From CAVQGZ01 sp942491665 (GTDB taxonomy: Bacteria > Actinomycetota > Actinomycetes > Jiangellales > Jiangellaceae), in NCBI GenBank assembly GCA_942491665.1, contig CALOBR010000012.1, positions 1-64,000 on the forward strand: 64,000 nucleotides of DNA. Reading direction: 5' to 3'. The notes beneath the pieces were generated by a model. The model made no database searches. It had not been told where the DNA came from and saw only the letters and a list, made by a program, of their open reading frames with translations. The translations under genes and the position numbers were made by a program. Positions 17,555 to 25,684 of the stretch are shown in pieces. How positions within the stretch are numbered: position 1 is the first letter of the stretch; every line of letters starts with the position of its first letter.

Positions 17555-17757
17555 CCCGGCTCGGGCCCCTCATCCAGCAGCCCGTGGGTGCAGGCCCGGT
17601 ACCGGCTCTTGACCAGCGGGGTGGCCAGGGCAAGGTTGGCCAGCCGCTCGTCACCGATCCAGCCTTCGCGCCAGGCGACCTCTTCGGCGCACGCGACCTC
17701 GAGGCCCAGGTGCGATCCCAAGAAGCCGGCGCCGCCGGTCACAACCGCACGTCTCAT
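17551..17757 (-). pseudogene. Chimeric 68-codon frame: SDR epimerase start fused to RmlA end
   Basis: Residues 1-17 (MRRAVVTGGAGFLGSHL) are the nucleotide-binding start of an extended SDR sugar epimerase/dehydratase. The following residues (VACAEEVAWREGWIGDERL, then LATPLVKSRY) match the C-terminal end of glucose-1-phosphate thymidylyltransferase RmlA. The body of both genes is gone. The ATG overlaps the dehydratase stop and the TGA overlaps the lipoprotein GTG, so the scar may still be translated as a coupling peptide. It looks like a deletion product of a former dTDP-rhamnose gene set. Confidence 0.65.
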
Positions 17758-19583
17758 TGCTCCTGCTCCTCAGGTTCGCTGGGCTGCTCCACGTGCAGCC
17801 CCCAGCCCACAGCCAGCTCCAGCGACGCCGCCGAGACCAGCGACGAACCGCTCGCCGCGCACGCCCGCGCCTGCTCGAACGTCAGCGGGGGAACCGGGAC
17901 GTGGCTGATCAGCGGATGCTTCGGCCGATCGTCGATCTCGTCCGCACCGAGCAGCACCTCATGAAGCTTCTCCCCCGTCCGAAGTCCGGTGTAGGTGATG
18001 GTGACCGGCCGTTCGGCCTGGTCGGCGAGCCTGCGTGCCACGTCCGCGATTCGCACAGGCTCACCCATGTCGAGCACGAGCACCTCACCAGGATCGGCAA
18101 GCGCACCCGCCTGGATGGTGAGGGCCACAGCCTCGGTGACGGTCATGAAGTACCGGGTCACATCGGGGTGGGTGACAGTGAGGGGTCCACCCTCAGCCAC
18201 CTGACGCTGGAACGTGCCGAGCATGGACCCACGCGAGCCGAGCACGTTGCCGAATCGAACGGAGGCGAAGTTCAGGCCCGTGCGTCGCGCCGCGTCGGCT
18301 GTCATCCGCTCGCCGAGCCTCTTCGTGTAGCCGAGCACGCTGCACGGGTCGGCCGCCTTGTCGGTGCTGATGTTCACCAGGCGCGACACACCCGTCGCCT
18401 CTGCGGCCTCGATCACGTTGTGGGTGCCGATGACGTTCGTCTTCCAGCCCTCCGCCGGGTTCAGCTCGAGAAGCGGGAGGTGCTTGAGCGCAGCCGCGTG
18501 AAACACCACATCGGGACGGTGCTGGGAGAACACCTGGAAGACACGATTGCGGTCACGGATGTCGGCGAGCACGAGGGACGGGGAGTCCAGCAGCGCTCGG
18601 CCGTCCATCAGCAGCTGCGTGGCATGAAGGCCCGACTCGTCTCGGTCGAGCATGACGAGCGCGGACGGCCCGTAGGTGCGTAGTTGGCGGCACAGCTCTG
18701 AGCCGATGGAGCCGCCCGCTCCTGTCACCAGAACCCGGCGGCCGTGGACGTACTCAGCGATCGAACCAGGGTCGATGCTGGCGGGGTGTCTGCCCAGCAG
18801 GTCTTCGACCGACAGGGGACGGATGTCGGAGGCGGCGACTGGCCCGAGCAGGTCCGCCACGGGTGGCAGCACGAGCACAGTCAGCCCGGCGTCCAACAGA
18901 GGACCGCTCATCTCACGAAGCCGATCTCCGGTGATGCTCGGGATCGCCACAAGAACGCCGGACGCCCCGTGGGCCGCGGCCACGTCGAGGACATCGGCGG
19001 TGGTTCCCTGCACGCGCAGGCCGTTGAGTCGTAGCGACGCCTTTCGCGGATCGTCGTCAACAAGGGCGACGGGCCGGTACGGGCTGTCCTTGGTGCGGCG
19101 CATGGTCCGGGTGATCTGGTCTGCGGCTTCGCCCGCGCCGACCACCACAAGCGGCTGAGCCAGGTGCTCGGCCGGACGCAGGTGTCTCTCCTCGAGCAGC
19201 CGCGCGCTGTACCGGATGCCGGCAGCGATGACGAGCGCCAGGAAGGCCGCCAGCACGGGCACCGAGCGCGGCACCAGCGCACCTCCCGCAGCGGTGGCCA
19301 CCACGAAGAGCCCCAGGCCCACCAGGGCCATGCTTGTGGCGACGACGCGCATCTCGTCGAAGCTGCCGTAGTGGTAGCGACGTCGGTACATGCCCAACGC
19401 CGCGCCGACGCTGGCCTGAAGCACGCAGGCGAGGAGCACCATCGCCAGCACGCCCCCCCAGTTGGGCTTGTCGACAGCGAAGTCGTAGCGCAGGACGGTC
19501 GCGAACGGGATCGCGACAGCCCAGGCGGTGAGGTCCCCCACGACCTGGATGGCGGGGAAGGAGCGCCGCAGCGACACGTCCAT
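17754..19583 (-). CDS. Membrane UDP-sugar 4,6-dehydratase (PglF/WbpM/CapD family)
   Basis: This is a 609-residue protein from ATG 19583. About four N-terminal transmembrane helices (residues 10-125) are followed by a first Rossmann domain (LVVVGAGEAADQITRTM) and a C-terminal SDR domain (VLVTGAGGSIGSELCRQL, HAAALKHLPLLE, STDKAADPCSVLGYTKRLGE, RFGNVLGSRGS). Such enzymes make UDP-4-keto-6-deoxy sugars from UDP-GlcNAc, the first step to bacillosamine-type sugars. The usual tyrosine of YxxxK is replaced in the manner of this family. First gene of a minus-strand group, divergent from the membrane protein at 19723. A longer upstream frame is unsupported. Confidence 0.88.
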   Translation of the reverse strand: MDVSLRRSFPAIQVVGDLTAWAVAIPFATVLRYDFAVDKPNWGGVLAMVLLACVLQASVGAALGMYRRRYHYGSFDEMRVVATSMALVGLGLFVVATAAGGALVPRSVPVLAAFLALVIAAGIRYSARLLEERHLRPAEHLAQPLVVVGAGEAADQITRTMRRTKDSPYRPVALVDDDPRKASLRLNGLRVQGTTADVLDVAAAHGASGVLVAIPSITGDRLREMSGPLLDAGLTVLVLPPVADLLGPVAASDIRPLSVEDLLGRHPASIDPGSIAEYVHGRRVLVTGAGGSIGSELCRQLRTYGPSALVMLDRDESGLHATQLLMDGRALLDSPSLVLADIRDRNRVFQVFSQHRPDVVFHAAALKHLPLLELNPAEGWKTNVIGTHNVIEAAEATGVSRLVNISTDKAADPCSVLGYTKRLGERMTADAARRTGLNFASVRFGNVLGSRGSMLGTFQRQVAEGGPLTVTHPDVTRYFMTVTEAVALTIQAGALADPGEVLVLDMGEPVRIADVARRLADQAERPVTITYTGLRTGEKLHEVLLGADEIDDRPKHPLISHVPVPPLTFEQARACAASGSSLVSAASLELAVGWGLHVEQPSEPEEQEQ

Positions 19584-19722
19584 TCGAGCGCGCCTGGAAC
19601 CAGACAACGTCACGTCCCCACCCGATTCGGCACAGCAACCCCATGCGTCACAAACCAGGAGAGTACCCCGCGGTGCACAGGTGAGGTCCACCATCGCGTC
19701 AGACTCGACTACCGTCCGACGG

Positions 19723-20394
19723 GTGCTGCCGAATCCCTCTCGGGCCCAGGCTGCCCGATGGCCCTGGCCGGCACCGGTGCGGCTGCTCGTCGGCGCCGCA
19801 GGCGGATGGGTCGTGGCCGAGGGTCTGCTGCGCAGTCCCGGTCCTGAGTGGCTCGTGTGGGTGGCCATCGGCGCACTCGCCCTGGCTGCACTGGCTGCCC
19901 CAGCCACCGACGACTGGGCCGGGAGGGGTGTGACGTCCGGCATCGCACTGGTGACGGTGGTGGGCATCTACCTCGGCCCGCCTGAGACAGGCCAGGTCGC
20001 CGGCCTGGCGCTTGCGCTCGCCGTCCTCTGGCTCGCCGAGCTCACCGGACGTGCCTACGTCGACGGACTGGTCGTCCTGCTCCTCGACGTCCTACTGGTC
20101 TGGGCGGTTCTGTGGGGAGCGGCCGGTCGCCCGGGGGCGATCATCGGCGGTGCAGCCATGCTCGGGCTCCTGCTCGTAGCCCCTGTGGCCAGGGCCCTTC
20201 CCGGCCCCGCCCGGGGGATTCCACCGGAGTGGCAAGGAGTAGCCCTGGTGCTGCTGCAGCTGCTGTTCGTGGGGGGTGTGGCCCGGACGGCCGCACTCTG
20301 GGAGTCAGCGCTCAACGCGGCGGTGGTGGCCGGCGGGGCCCTGGTGCTGCTGACGGTGCTGGCCCGACTGATCGTGGGAGGACGCCAGCTGTGA
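19723..20394 (+). CDS. Polytopic membrane protein of the glycan locus
   Basis: From GTG 19723 the protein has 223 residues, with roughly six to seven hydrophobic segments (for example RLLVGAAGGWVVAEGLL, IGALALAALAAPA, VLLLDVLLVWAVLWGAA). I do not recognise a family. It overlaps the next gene, a PglC-type transferase, by four bases (GTGA), which is followed by another four-base overlap, so it belongs to this operon and probably acts in glycan membrane steps. There is about 139 bases of divergent promoter space upstream. Confidence 0.7.
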   Translation: MLPNPSRAQAARWPWPAPVRLLVGAAGGWVVAEGLLRSPGPEWLVWVAIGALALAALAAPATDDWAGRGVTSGIALVTVVGIYLGPPETGQVAGLALALAVLWLAELTGRAYVDGLVVLLLDVLLVWAVLWGAAGRPGAIIGGAAMLGLLLVAPVARALPGPARGIPPEWQGVALVLLQLLFVGGVARTAALWESALNAAVVAGGALVLLTVLARLIVGGRQL

Positions 20395-20993
20395 AGAGGC
20401 TTGTCGACCTGTTCCTCGGTGGCGTCCTGCTGGTCCTCACGACCCCACTCACCGCTGCCATCGCCCTCGTCACGCGAGTCGTGGACGGACCCCCGGCGCT
20501 GTTTCGGCAGGTGCGCAGCGGACGCGGCGGACGCCCCTTTGTGATGGCGAAGATCCGAACGATGCGGCCGCCGCAGCCGCACGAGCAGGGCCCCGAGCAC
20601 GACGGTGCGCGGTTGACGAGTCTGGGACGTGTGCTTCGTGCGACCAGCCTCGACGAGCTGCCCACCTTCTGGCACGTCGTGCGAGGGCAGATGAGTCTCG
20701 TAGGGCCGCGGCCGCTGCCCGTGTCCTACCTCCCGCGGTACACCGACGAGCAGGCGCGCCGGCTCGAGGTGCGTCCGGGGGTGACCGGCTGGGCGCAGGT
20801 GAACGGGCGCAACGAGACCTCGTGGCCGCAGCGGCTCGCCATGGACGTCTGGTACGTCGACCACCAGTCCCTGACCCTGGACCTGCGCATCCTGGCCCGC
20901 ACGGTTGGCACCGTGCTGCGCCGAAGCGGCGTCGACCAGGTCGGTGGGGTCACCATGAGGGAGTTTCGTGGTACCACCGAGGCCGACGCGTGA
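20391..20993 (+). CDS. PglC-type phosphoglycosyltransferase (sugar transferase)
   Basis: This 200-residue protein begins with a hydrophobic re-entrant helix (RLVDLFLGGVLLVLTTPL), followed by the catalytic core: RTSLDELP-like block (LRATSLDELPTFWHVV), MSLVGPRPLPVSYLPRY and VRPGVTGWAQVNGRNETSW, then DVWYVDHQSLTLDLRIL. Small monotopic enzymes of this type move a sugar phosphate from UDP-sugar to undecaprenyl phosphate and start glycan assembly. The block after GPRP is very like PglC of the bacillosamine pathway. Coupled by overlap at both ends. Confidence 0.9.
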   Translation: MKRLVDLFLGGVLLVLTTPLTAAIALVTRVVDGPPALFRQVRSGRGGRPFVMAKIRTMRPPQPHEQGPEHDGARLTSLGRVLRATSLDELPTFWHVVRGQMSLVGPRPLPVSYLPRYTDEQARRLEVRPGVTGWAQVNGRNETSWPQRLAMDVWYVDHQSLTLDLRILARTVGTVLRRSGVDQVGGVTMREFRGTTEADA

Positions 20994-22177
20994 CCCGTGA
21001 GCGTCCGCTACGGGTGGCTCACCTGACGACTGTGGACATGAGCCTGGAGCTGCTGCTCGGGCCTCAGCTGGACGCCGTGGTGGAGGCCGGTGGCGAGGTT
21101 CTGGGTATCTCCGCGCCGGGTCCCTACGTGGACGCGCTCGAGCAGCGCGGCGTGCGCCACGTGGCGCTGGCGGGGTCGACCCGGGGCTGGAGCCCGCGTG
21201 GGGACGTGCGCGCCGCCGCCGACTTGTGGCGCATCCTGCGGCGCGAGCGTCCCAGCGTGCTGCACACCCACAACCCGAAGCCCGGCCTCTACGGACGGGT
21301 CGTGGGTCGGCTGGCAGGCGTACCGATCGTGGTCAACACCGTGCACGGCCTCTATGCCACCGAGGACGACCCGTGGGCGCACCGCGCCGTCGTCTACACG
21401 CTCGAGGCGCTCGCGTCCCGGTTCTGCGACGCCGAGCTCGTCCAGAACGCCGAAGACGTCGAGACGATGCGACGATTCCGGCTCGCCCGGTCGAACAAGG
21501 TCACGCACCTGGGCAACGGGGTCGATCTGCAGCGGTTCCGCCCCGACCGGTTGTCGGCCAGCGAGCGACGGTCCCTGCGATCGTCATGGGGCGGTGACGA
21601 AGAGACCGTCGTGGTCGGCTGTGTCGGGCGCCTCGTGGCCGAGAAGGGGTACCCCGAGCTGTTCGAGGCCGTCCGTCGTCTCGCGCCCCAGGTCAGGCTG
21701 GTCGTCGTCGGCGGGAACGACCCGGACAAGCCAGATGCCCTCGACCCTCGTCTGATCGAGCAGGCAGGCGCAGCCGGAGTCGTGTTCCTTGGTCATCGCG
21801 GCGACGTAGCCGAGCTGCTAGCCGGGTTCGATCTCTTCGTCCTCGCCTCGCACCGTGAGGGCCAACCTCGGGCGGCGATGGAGGCTGCTGCCGCTGGGCT
21901 CCCGGTTGTGGCGACCGACATCCGGGGGTGCCGGCAGGTCGTGGACGACGGGACGACCGGCCTGCTCGTGCCCGTCCGTGACGCCGATGGTCTACGAGGC
22001 GCGCTTGCCCATCTGGCCGCCTCGCAGGACATGCGCCGCCGCATGGGGGACGCGGCCGTGGCCAAGGCCCGCCGCGAGTTCGACGAGAACCGAGTCGTCC
22101 GCACGGTGATGCACACCTACCTGACGGTGGCGGCGCGCAAAGGAGTTCACCTGGTGCCTCAGCTAACCGCGCGCTGA
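20990..22177 (+). CDS. Glycosyltransferase family 4
   Basis: This is a 395-residue GT-B enzyme from GTG 20990. The N-terminal domain begins LRVAHLTTVDMSLELLLGPQL and contains VLHTHNPKPGLYGRVVGRL. The donor domain has VVGCVGRLVAEKGYPEL and the E-x7-E motif in EGQPRAAMEAAAAGLPVVA. It presumably adds the second sugar to the lipid-linked residue made by the overlapping PglC-type enzyme, as PglA does. Intact, normal length. Confidence 0.9.
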   Translation: MTRERPLRVAHLTTVDMSLELLLGPQLDAVVEAGGEVLGISAPGPYVDALEQRGVRHVALAGSTRGWSPRGDVRAAADLWRILRRERPSVLHTHNPKPGLYGRVVGRLAGVPIVVNTVHGLYATEDDPWAHRAVVYTLEALASRFCDAELVQNAEDVETMRRFRLARSNKVTHLGNGVDLQRFRPDRLSASERRSLRSSWGGDEETVVVGCVGRLVAEKGYPELFEAVRRLAPQVRLVVVGGNDPDKPDALDPRLIEQAGAAGVVFLGHRGDVAELLAGFDLFVLASHREGQPRAAMEAAAAGLPVVATDIRGCRQVVDDGTTGLLVPVRDADGLRGALAHLAASQDMRRRMGDAAVAKARREFDENRVVRTVMHTYLTVAARKGVHLVPQLTAR

Positions 22178-22180
22178 GAA

Positions 22181-23113
22181 CTACGGCTGCTGAGTCCTCA
22201 TCCAGGCGATCGTGGCCGCCAGACCATCCTCGAGCGAGGTCGGGTGAACATCTGGAAACAGTGCCCGCAGGTGCGTCGAGTCCGCCTGCGAGTGCGGGAC
22301 GTCACCGGTGCGCACCGGCTGGTGCTCGCGCTCCACCGGGTGTCCCAGCTGCTGCTCGATCAGCCCGATGAGGTCCAGCAGGTCGGTACGTGAGCCGAAG
22401 GCCAGGTTGACCGGGTCAGGATCAGCTACCCGGCGTGCCACCGCGTCGGCGATCACCGCCGTCACGGTATCGACGAACGTGAAGTCGCGACTCTGCGTCC
22501 CGTCCCCGAAGACGGTCAGCGGACGGCCCGCCAACGCCGCGTCCACGAACGCCGGTACGACGGCCGCGTAGGCGTGACCAGCCGGTTGGCAGGGCCCGAA
22601 GACGTTGAAGAAGCGGAACGCCAGGGTGTCCATGCCGAAGCTGTGCAGGTAGGCGTTCGCGTAGGCCTCGGTCGCCAGCTTCGATGCCGCGTAGGGCGAC
22701 AGCGGGCGGGTAGCCAACCCTTCGTGCTTGGGCAGCGACGGGTTCGAGCCGTAAACACTGCTCGACGAGGCGACCACGACGTGGGCCCCCGTAGCCCGGG
22801 CCGCCTCGAGGACGGCAACCGTCCCGCTCGCATTCGCGAGATGGCTGGCGACCGGGTCGGCGATGCTGCGCGGCACCGAGGGCCGGGCGGCTAGGTGCAC
22901 GATCGCATCCGCAGCCTCCGCTGCGCCGCGCAGCGCGTCCTGGTCCAGGATCGACCCCTCGACCAGCTCGACGTCGGTGCCGGCGAGGTTCTCGCGATAT
23001 CCGCTCGACAGGTTGTCCAGTGCGACCACGGCATCGACGTCCGGCCGCCCGACCAGCCGCCGGCACAGGTTCGACCCGATGAACCCAGCCCCGCCGGTGA
23101 CGAGAACCTTCAC
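22181..23113 (-). CDS. NAD-dependent nucleotide-sugar epimerase/dehydratase (SDR)
   Basis: This is a 310-residue extended SDR. VLVTGGAGFIGSNLCRRL binds NAD; SSSSVYGSNP and SPYAASKLATE supply the Ser and Tyr-Lys catalytic residues; FRFFNVFGPCQPAGHAYAAVVPAF is the sugar-binding block. It is most like UDP-glucose/UDP-GlcNAc 4-epimerases of the WbpP/GalE type. The GTG start overlaps the stop of the PqqD-like gene by four bases, linking it to the PqqD/HprK group on the minus strand. Confidence 0.88.
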   Translation of the reverse strand: MKVLVTGGAGFIGSNLCRRLVGRPDVDAVVALDNLSSGYRENLAGTDVELVEGSILDQDALRGAAEAADAIVHLAARPSVPRSIADPVASHLANASGTVAVLEAARATGAHVVVASSSSVYGSNPSLPKHEGLATRPLSPYAASKLATEAYANAYLHSFGMDTLAFRFFNVFGPCQPAGHAYAAVVPAFVDAALAGRPLTVFGDGTQSRDFTFVDTVTAVIADAVARRVADPDPVNLAFGSRTDLLDLIGLIEQQLGHPVEREHQPVRTGDVPHSQADSTHLRALFPDVHPTSLEDGLAATIAWMRTQQP

Positions 23114-23424
23114 GCGGCCGGTGACCCTTCCGCCAACAGGCTCTGCTCGGCGAAGACGGCAAGCGCCGTCTCGACATCTGGCCGGATCACCTCGGCGGAG
23201 ACCTCGAAGATGCCTGCGAGCTCGGTCGACAGACCTTCGAGGTCGAGGGTTCCGTCGAGCATCATCCACACCGCGGCGGCCGACCCGTTCAGATGGATCA
23301 CCGAGCCGGATCGGTCGTCGTACAGCACGGCCTCGGGTGACAGGAACGCCGTCTCGACGTCCGGGTGCGGGGCCGGGCGCTCGGGCACGGCTACGTCGCC
23401 CGTTGTGGGCTCAGTCTGGCTCAT
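23110..23424 (-). CDS. PqqD-family protein (RRE-like), 104 residues
   Basis: This is a small winged-helix-like PqqD domain. Strands VLYDDRSGSVIHLNGSAAAVW lead into WMMLDGTLDLEGLSTELAG and a C-terminal helix VRPDVETALAVFAEQSLL. PqqD domains bind peptide substrates in peptide-modification pathways, but many stand-alone copies sit beside HprK-like kinases with unknown targets. Here it overlaps both the kinase upstream and the epimerase downstream by four bases, so the three are coupled. Confidence 0.8.
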   Translation of the reverse strand: MSQTEPTTGDVAVPERPAPHPDVETAFLSPEAVLYDDRSGSVIHLNGSAAAVWMMLDGTLDLEGLSTELAGIFEVSAEVIRPDVETALAVFAEQSLLAEGSPAA

Positions 23425-24329
23425 CGAAGTCCGTCCATCAGGGTCGTCAGCCTAGCTTCGGCCTCGTCAAGGTCGTCGACTCGCAAGGAGTACGACGGCA
23501 CCGACTCCACGACCGGGACGAGCGAGCGGAAGAACGCCCGCCCCTCACGTCGCAGCGTCGGCAGGTGGCGCGTGAGCTCGGTCAGCGCAGCCGCGGGCGA
23601 CATTGGGGTCAGATCACCGGCGTCGCCGGGCGAGTAGTGGGGCATGACGAAGGCCGCCAGCGGCGCCTCCGCGCCGAGCGGACCGATGGACGACGCGGGC
23701 ACCAGCGACTCGGTCTGATCTGGCGTCCGGTTGACCAATGGGTCGAGCGGACCGCCGTGTCGAACCCCGATGGGCCGCCAGAACGGCTGTACCCGGGCAC
23801 GACCGCCGTCGAGGTCGAGCACGGCCACCTCGTCGGTGAGAAAGCCCCACCCGCGGTGGGTGAGCCACGCTGCCAAGGTGCTCTTGCCCGCGTGGGTACG
23901 GCCGGCCAGCACGAGAGCCCGACCGTCGCGCGTCGCGGCTGCTGCATGGATCGGGACTCCTGGCGGGGTGCTCTCCAGCAGCAGCCTGGTCAGCTCCCAC
24001 AGCACGTAGGGCACGACGTAGCCGGGTGTCACCGTAGTCTCGCACGGCTCGCCGTCTCGCCACACCCCCCACGGGTGACTTGCCGAGACATCGTGCCTGA
24101 TGACGCTGTAGACGACTACAGCGTCAGGGCCGGCGTCGGTGGCAGGGCCGTTGTCGGCAGCTGCGAGATCGGCGAAGCGCGTCTCGACCGTGCTCGCGAG
24201 GTCGGTCGAGTTCGTCTCCACGACGAACCGCCGGTGACGAACCCGAAACGAACGAGTGCGCACGAGGGGGCCGACGTCCGGTGGGGTCAGCAGCTCGGCT
24301 CGGGGCACCCGCCGACAGTAGTCAGCCAT
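23421..24329 (-). CDS. HPr kinase-like P-loop protein
   Basis: From ATG 24329 the protein has 302 residues. GVPIHAAAAT (about 126-133) is followed by the Walker A GRTHAGKST (143-151) and LTDEVAVLDLDGG, the layout of HprK C-terminal kinase domains. No HPr or PTS gene is nearby, and the N-terminal half is unlike true HprK. Proteins of this kind accompany PqqD domains in several biosynthetic islands and may phosphorylate a peptide or small molecule. It is divergent from a second PqqD gene, with only 28 bases between starts. Confidence 0.82.
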   Translation of the reverse strand: MADYCRRVPRAELLTPPDVGPLVRTRSFRVRHRRFVVETNSTDLASTVETRFADLAAADNGPATDAGPDAVVVYSVIRHDVSASHPWGVWRDGEPCETTVTPGYVVPYVLWELTRLLLESTPPGVPIHAAAATRDGRALVLAGRTHAGKSTLAAWLTHRGWGFLTDEVAVLDLDGGRARVQPFWRPIGVRHGGPLDPLVNRTPDQTESLVPASSIGPLGAEAPLAAFVMPHYSPGDAGDLTPMSPAAALTELTRHLPTLRREGRAFFRSLVPVVESVPSYSLRVDDLDEAEARLTTLMDGLR

Positions 24330-24357
24330 CACGGCCGCACCCACCTCGTGTGGTCTG

Positions 24358-24639
24358 ATGGGCGACGTGACGCAGGCGAACCGGTACCGGCGGAGGTCCG
24401 ACCTGCTGTCCCGCATGGCGCCCGGACTGGTCGTGCTCGCCAAGGTCGACGGCGCGAGCGTCAGCCTCACCGGCTCTGGCGAGTCCGTCTGGCAGCTTCT
24501 CGACCGAGGGCGCACGCTCAGTGAGCTGGCTGACGACCTTGCGAGCATCTACGCCGCCGAGCCGTCGCGGATCGCCGCTGACATCGAACCAGTGCTGACC
24601 GAGCTCGTGGCGTCGGGCTTCGTGGTCACCGATGCCTGA
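24358..24639 (+). CDS. Second PqqD-family protein, 93 residues
   Basis: LVVLAKVDGASVSLTGSGESVW and QLLDRGRTLSELADDLASIY form the PqqD winged helix, followed by the helix DIEPVLTELVASGF. It resembles the 104-residue copy on the opposite strand only in fold. Its end overlaps the start of the nucleotidyltransferase by eight bases. The ATG at 24358 is used; a GTG three codons later is possible. Confidence 0.8.
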   Translation: MGDVTQANRYRRRSDLLSRMAPGLVVLAKVDGASVSLTGSGESVWQLLDRGRTLSELADDLASIYAAEPSRIAADIEPVLTELVASGFVVTDA

Positions 24640-25684
24640 CCCGTCGGCGCTTCAGGTGGCCGCCAGGTTCGGTCTGAGACCGCACAAGGGCCCGCCTGTC
24701 GCCTTGACGGCCGAAACCGACGGGCGGTGGCAGATGATCGCCCGCATAGACAGGCTAGGCGGGCTGATGTCGTCCGCGATCGACGCAGGCGACATCGTCG
24801 CCGACGACGGAGCGATCGAGCGAGTAGTCGACATATGGCACCAGCAGCTTGTCGCATCCGTCGTCGTGGAAGCGCTAGTGGTGCGCACCGGGGAGGTCCT
24901 CGATGACGCCGGCGTCACCTGGCGTCTGACCAAGGGGGCGGCTGTCGCGCACCTCGACTATCCCGACCCTGCGCTGCGGCCGTTCGGTGACGCCGACGTG
25001 CTCGTCCACCCCATGGACTGGGACCGAGCCATCGACGCGCTCATCAGCGCCGGATGCCGCCGACAGGTCTCCGAGGTGAACCCCGGCTGGGACAGCCGGT
25101 TCGGCAAGGGTGCCACCCTCAACTCGCCCGAGGGCCTAGAAGTCGACCTGCATCGCCGCTTCGCCATCGGCAGGTTCGGTGTGCGCAGCCGCATGGCCGA
25201 CCTCTACGGGGTGGGCAACTCGATCGAGCTGGCTGGACGCAGCATCCCCACTCTGGACGGTCCCGGGCGGCTCCTGCACTCGTGCCATCACGCCGCGCTC
25301 GGCGGGTTTCGGCACTACCGGGCCCACCGAGACGTCGCGCAGCAGCTGCTCGTCACCGAGGTGGACTGGAGGACCGCTGTCGACATCGCCACAGCCTGGC
25401 GGGTTCAGGCCGTCATGGCCCGCGCCATCACCGACACCTGGCAGGTGCTGGGCCTGGACCTCGATCACCCAGCTCACGCCTGGGCGACCTCCACGCGCAT
25501 CACGTCACTGGACCGAAAGGCCTTGGACGTCTTCGCCGCGGAGAAGCCCTTCCGACAGCAGGCGCTCACCGCGGTTGGCGCCATGCCGTGGCGAGACGTC
25601 CCCGCCTACCTCCGCCCACTGACGCGCAGACCCGGAGCCCTGCGGCGGCTGACTCGTAGGCCACGAGCGGGGCACCACAACTAG
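24632..25684 (+). CDS. Nucleotidyltransferase-family protein (NTP_transf_5-like)
   Basis: This is a 350-residue protein. The nucleotidyltransferase core is visible as TWRLTKGAAVAHLDYPDP (Lys101) and RPFGDADVLVH (Asp120, Asp122), with a third acidic residue in LEVDLHRRF. A helical C-terminal half follows. Members occur next to PqqD and HprK-like genes in exopolysaccharide and peptide islands; the substrate is unknown. It overlaps the preceding PqqD gene and ends tail to tail with the glycosyltransferase-GNAT gene. Confidence 0.78.
   Translation: MPDPSALQVAARFGLRPHKGPPVALTAETDGRWQMIARIDRLGGLMSSAIDAGDIVADDGAIERVVDIWHQQLVASVVVEALVVRTGEVLDDAGVTWRLTKGAAVAHLDYPDPALRPFGDADVLVHPMDWDRAIDALISAGCRRQVSEVNPGWDSRFGKGATLNSPEGLEVDLHRRFAIGRFGVRSRMADLYGVGNSIELAGRSIPTLDGPGRLLHSCHHAALGGFRHYRAHRDVAQQLLVTEVDWRTAVDIATAWRVQAVMARAITDTWQVLGLDLDHPAHAWATSTRITSLDRKALDVFAAEKPFRQQALTAVGAMPWRDVPAYLRPLTRRPGALRRLTRRPRAGHHN

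Noticed and set aside
20112..20390. Longer N-terminus for the PglC-type transferase
   Set aside because: The frame is open upstream, but the sequence there is the shadow of the membrane-protein gene; the GTG at 20391 gives the normal family length and a GTGA overlap.
23110..25684. Lasso-peptide biosynthetic cluster
   Set aside because: PqqD, kinase and nucleotidyltransferase genes occur in some lasso clusters, but the transglutaminase-like protease, asparagine-synthetase-like cyclase and a precursor peptide are not present nearby.
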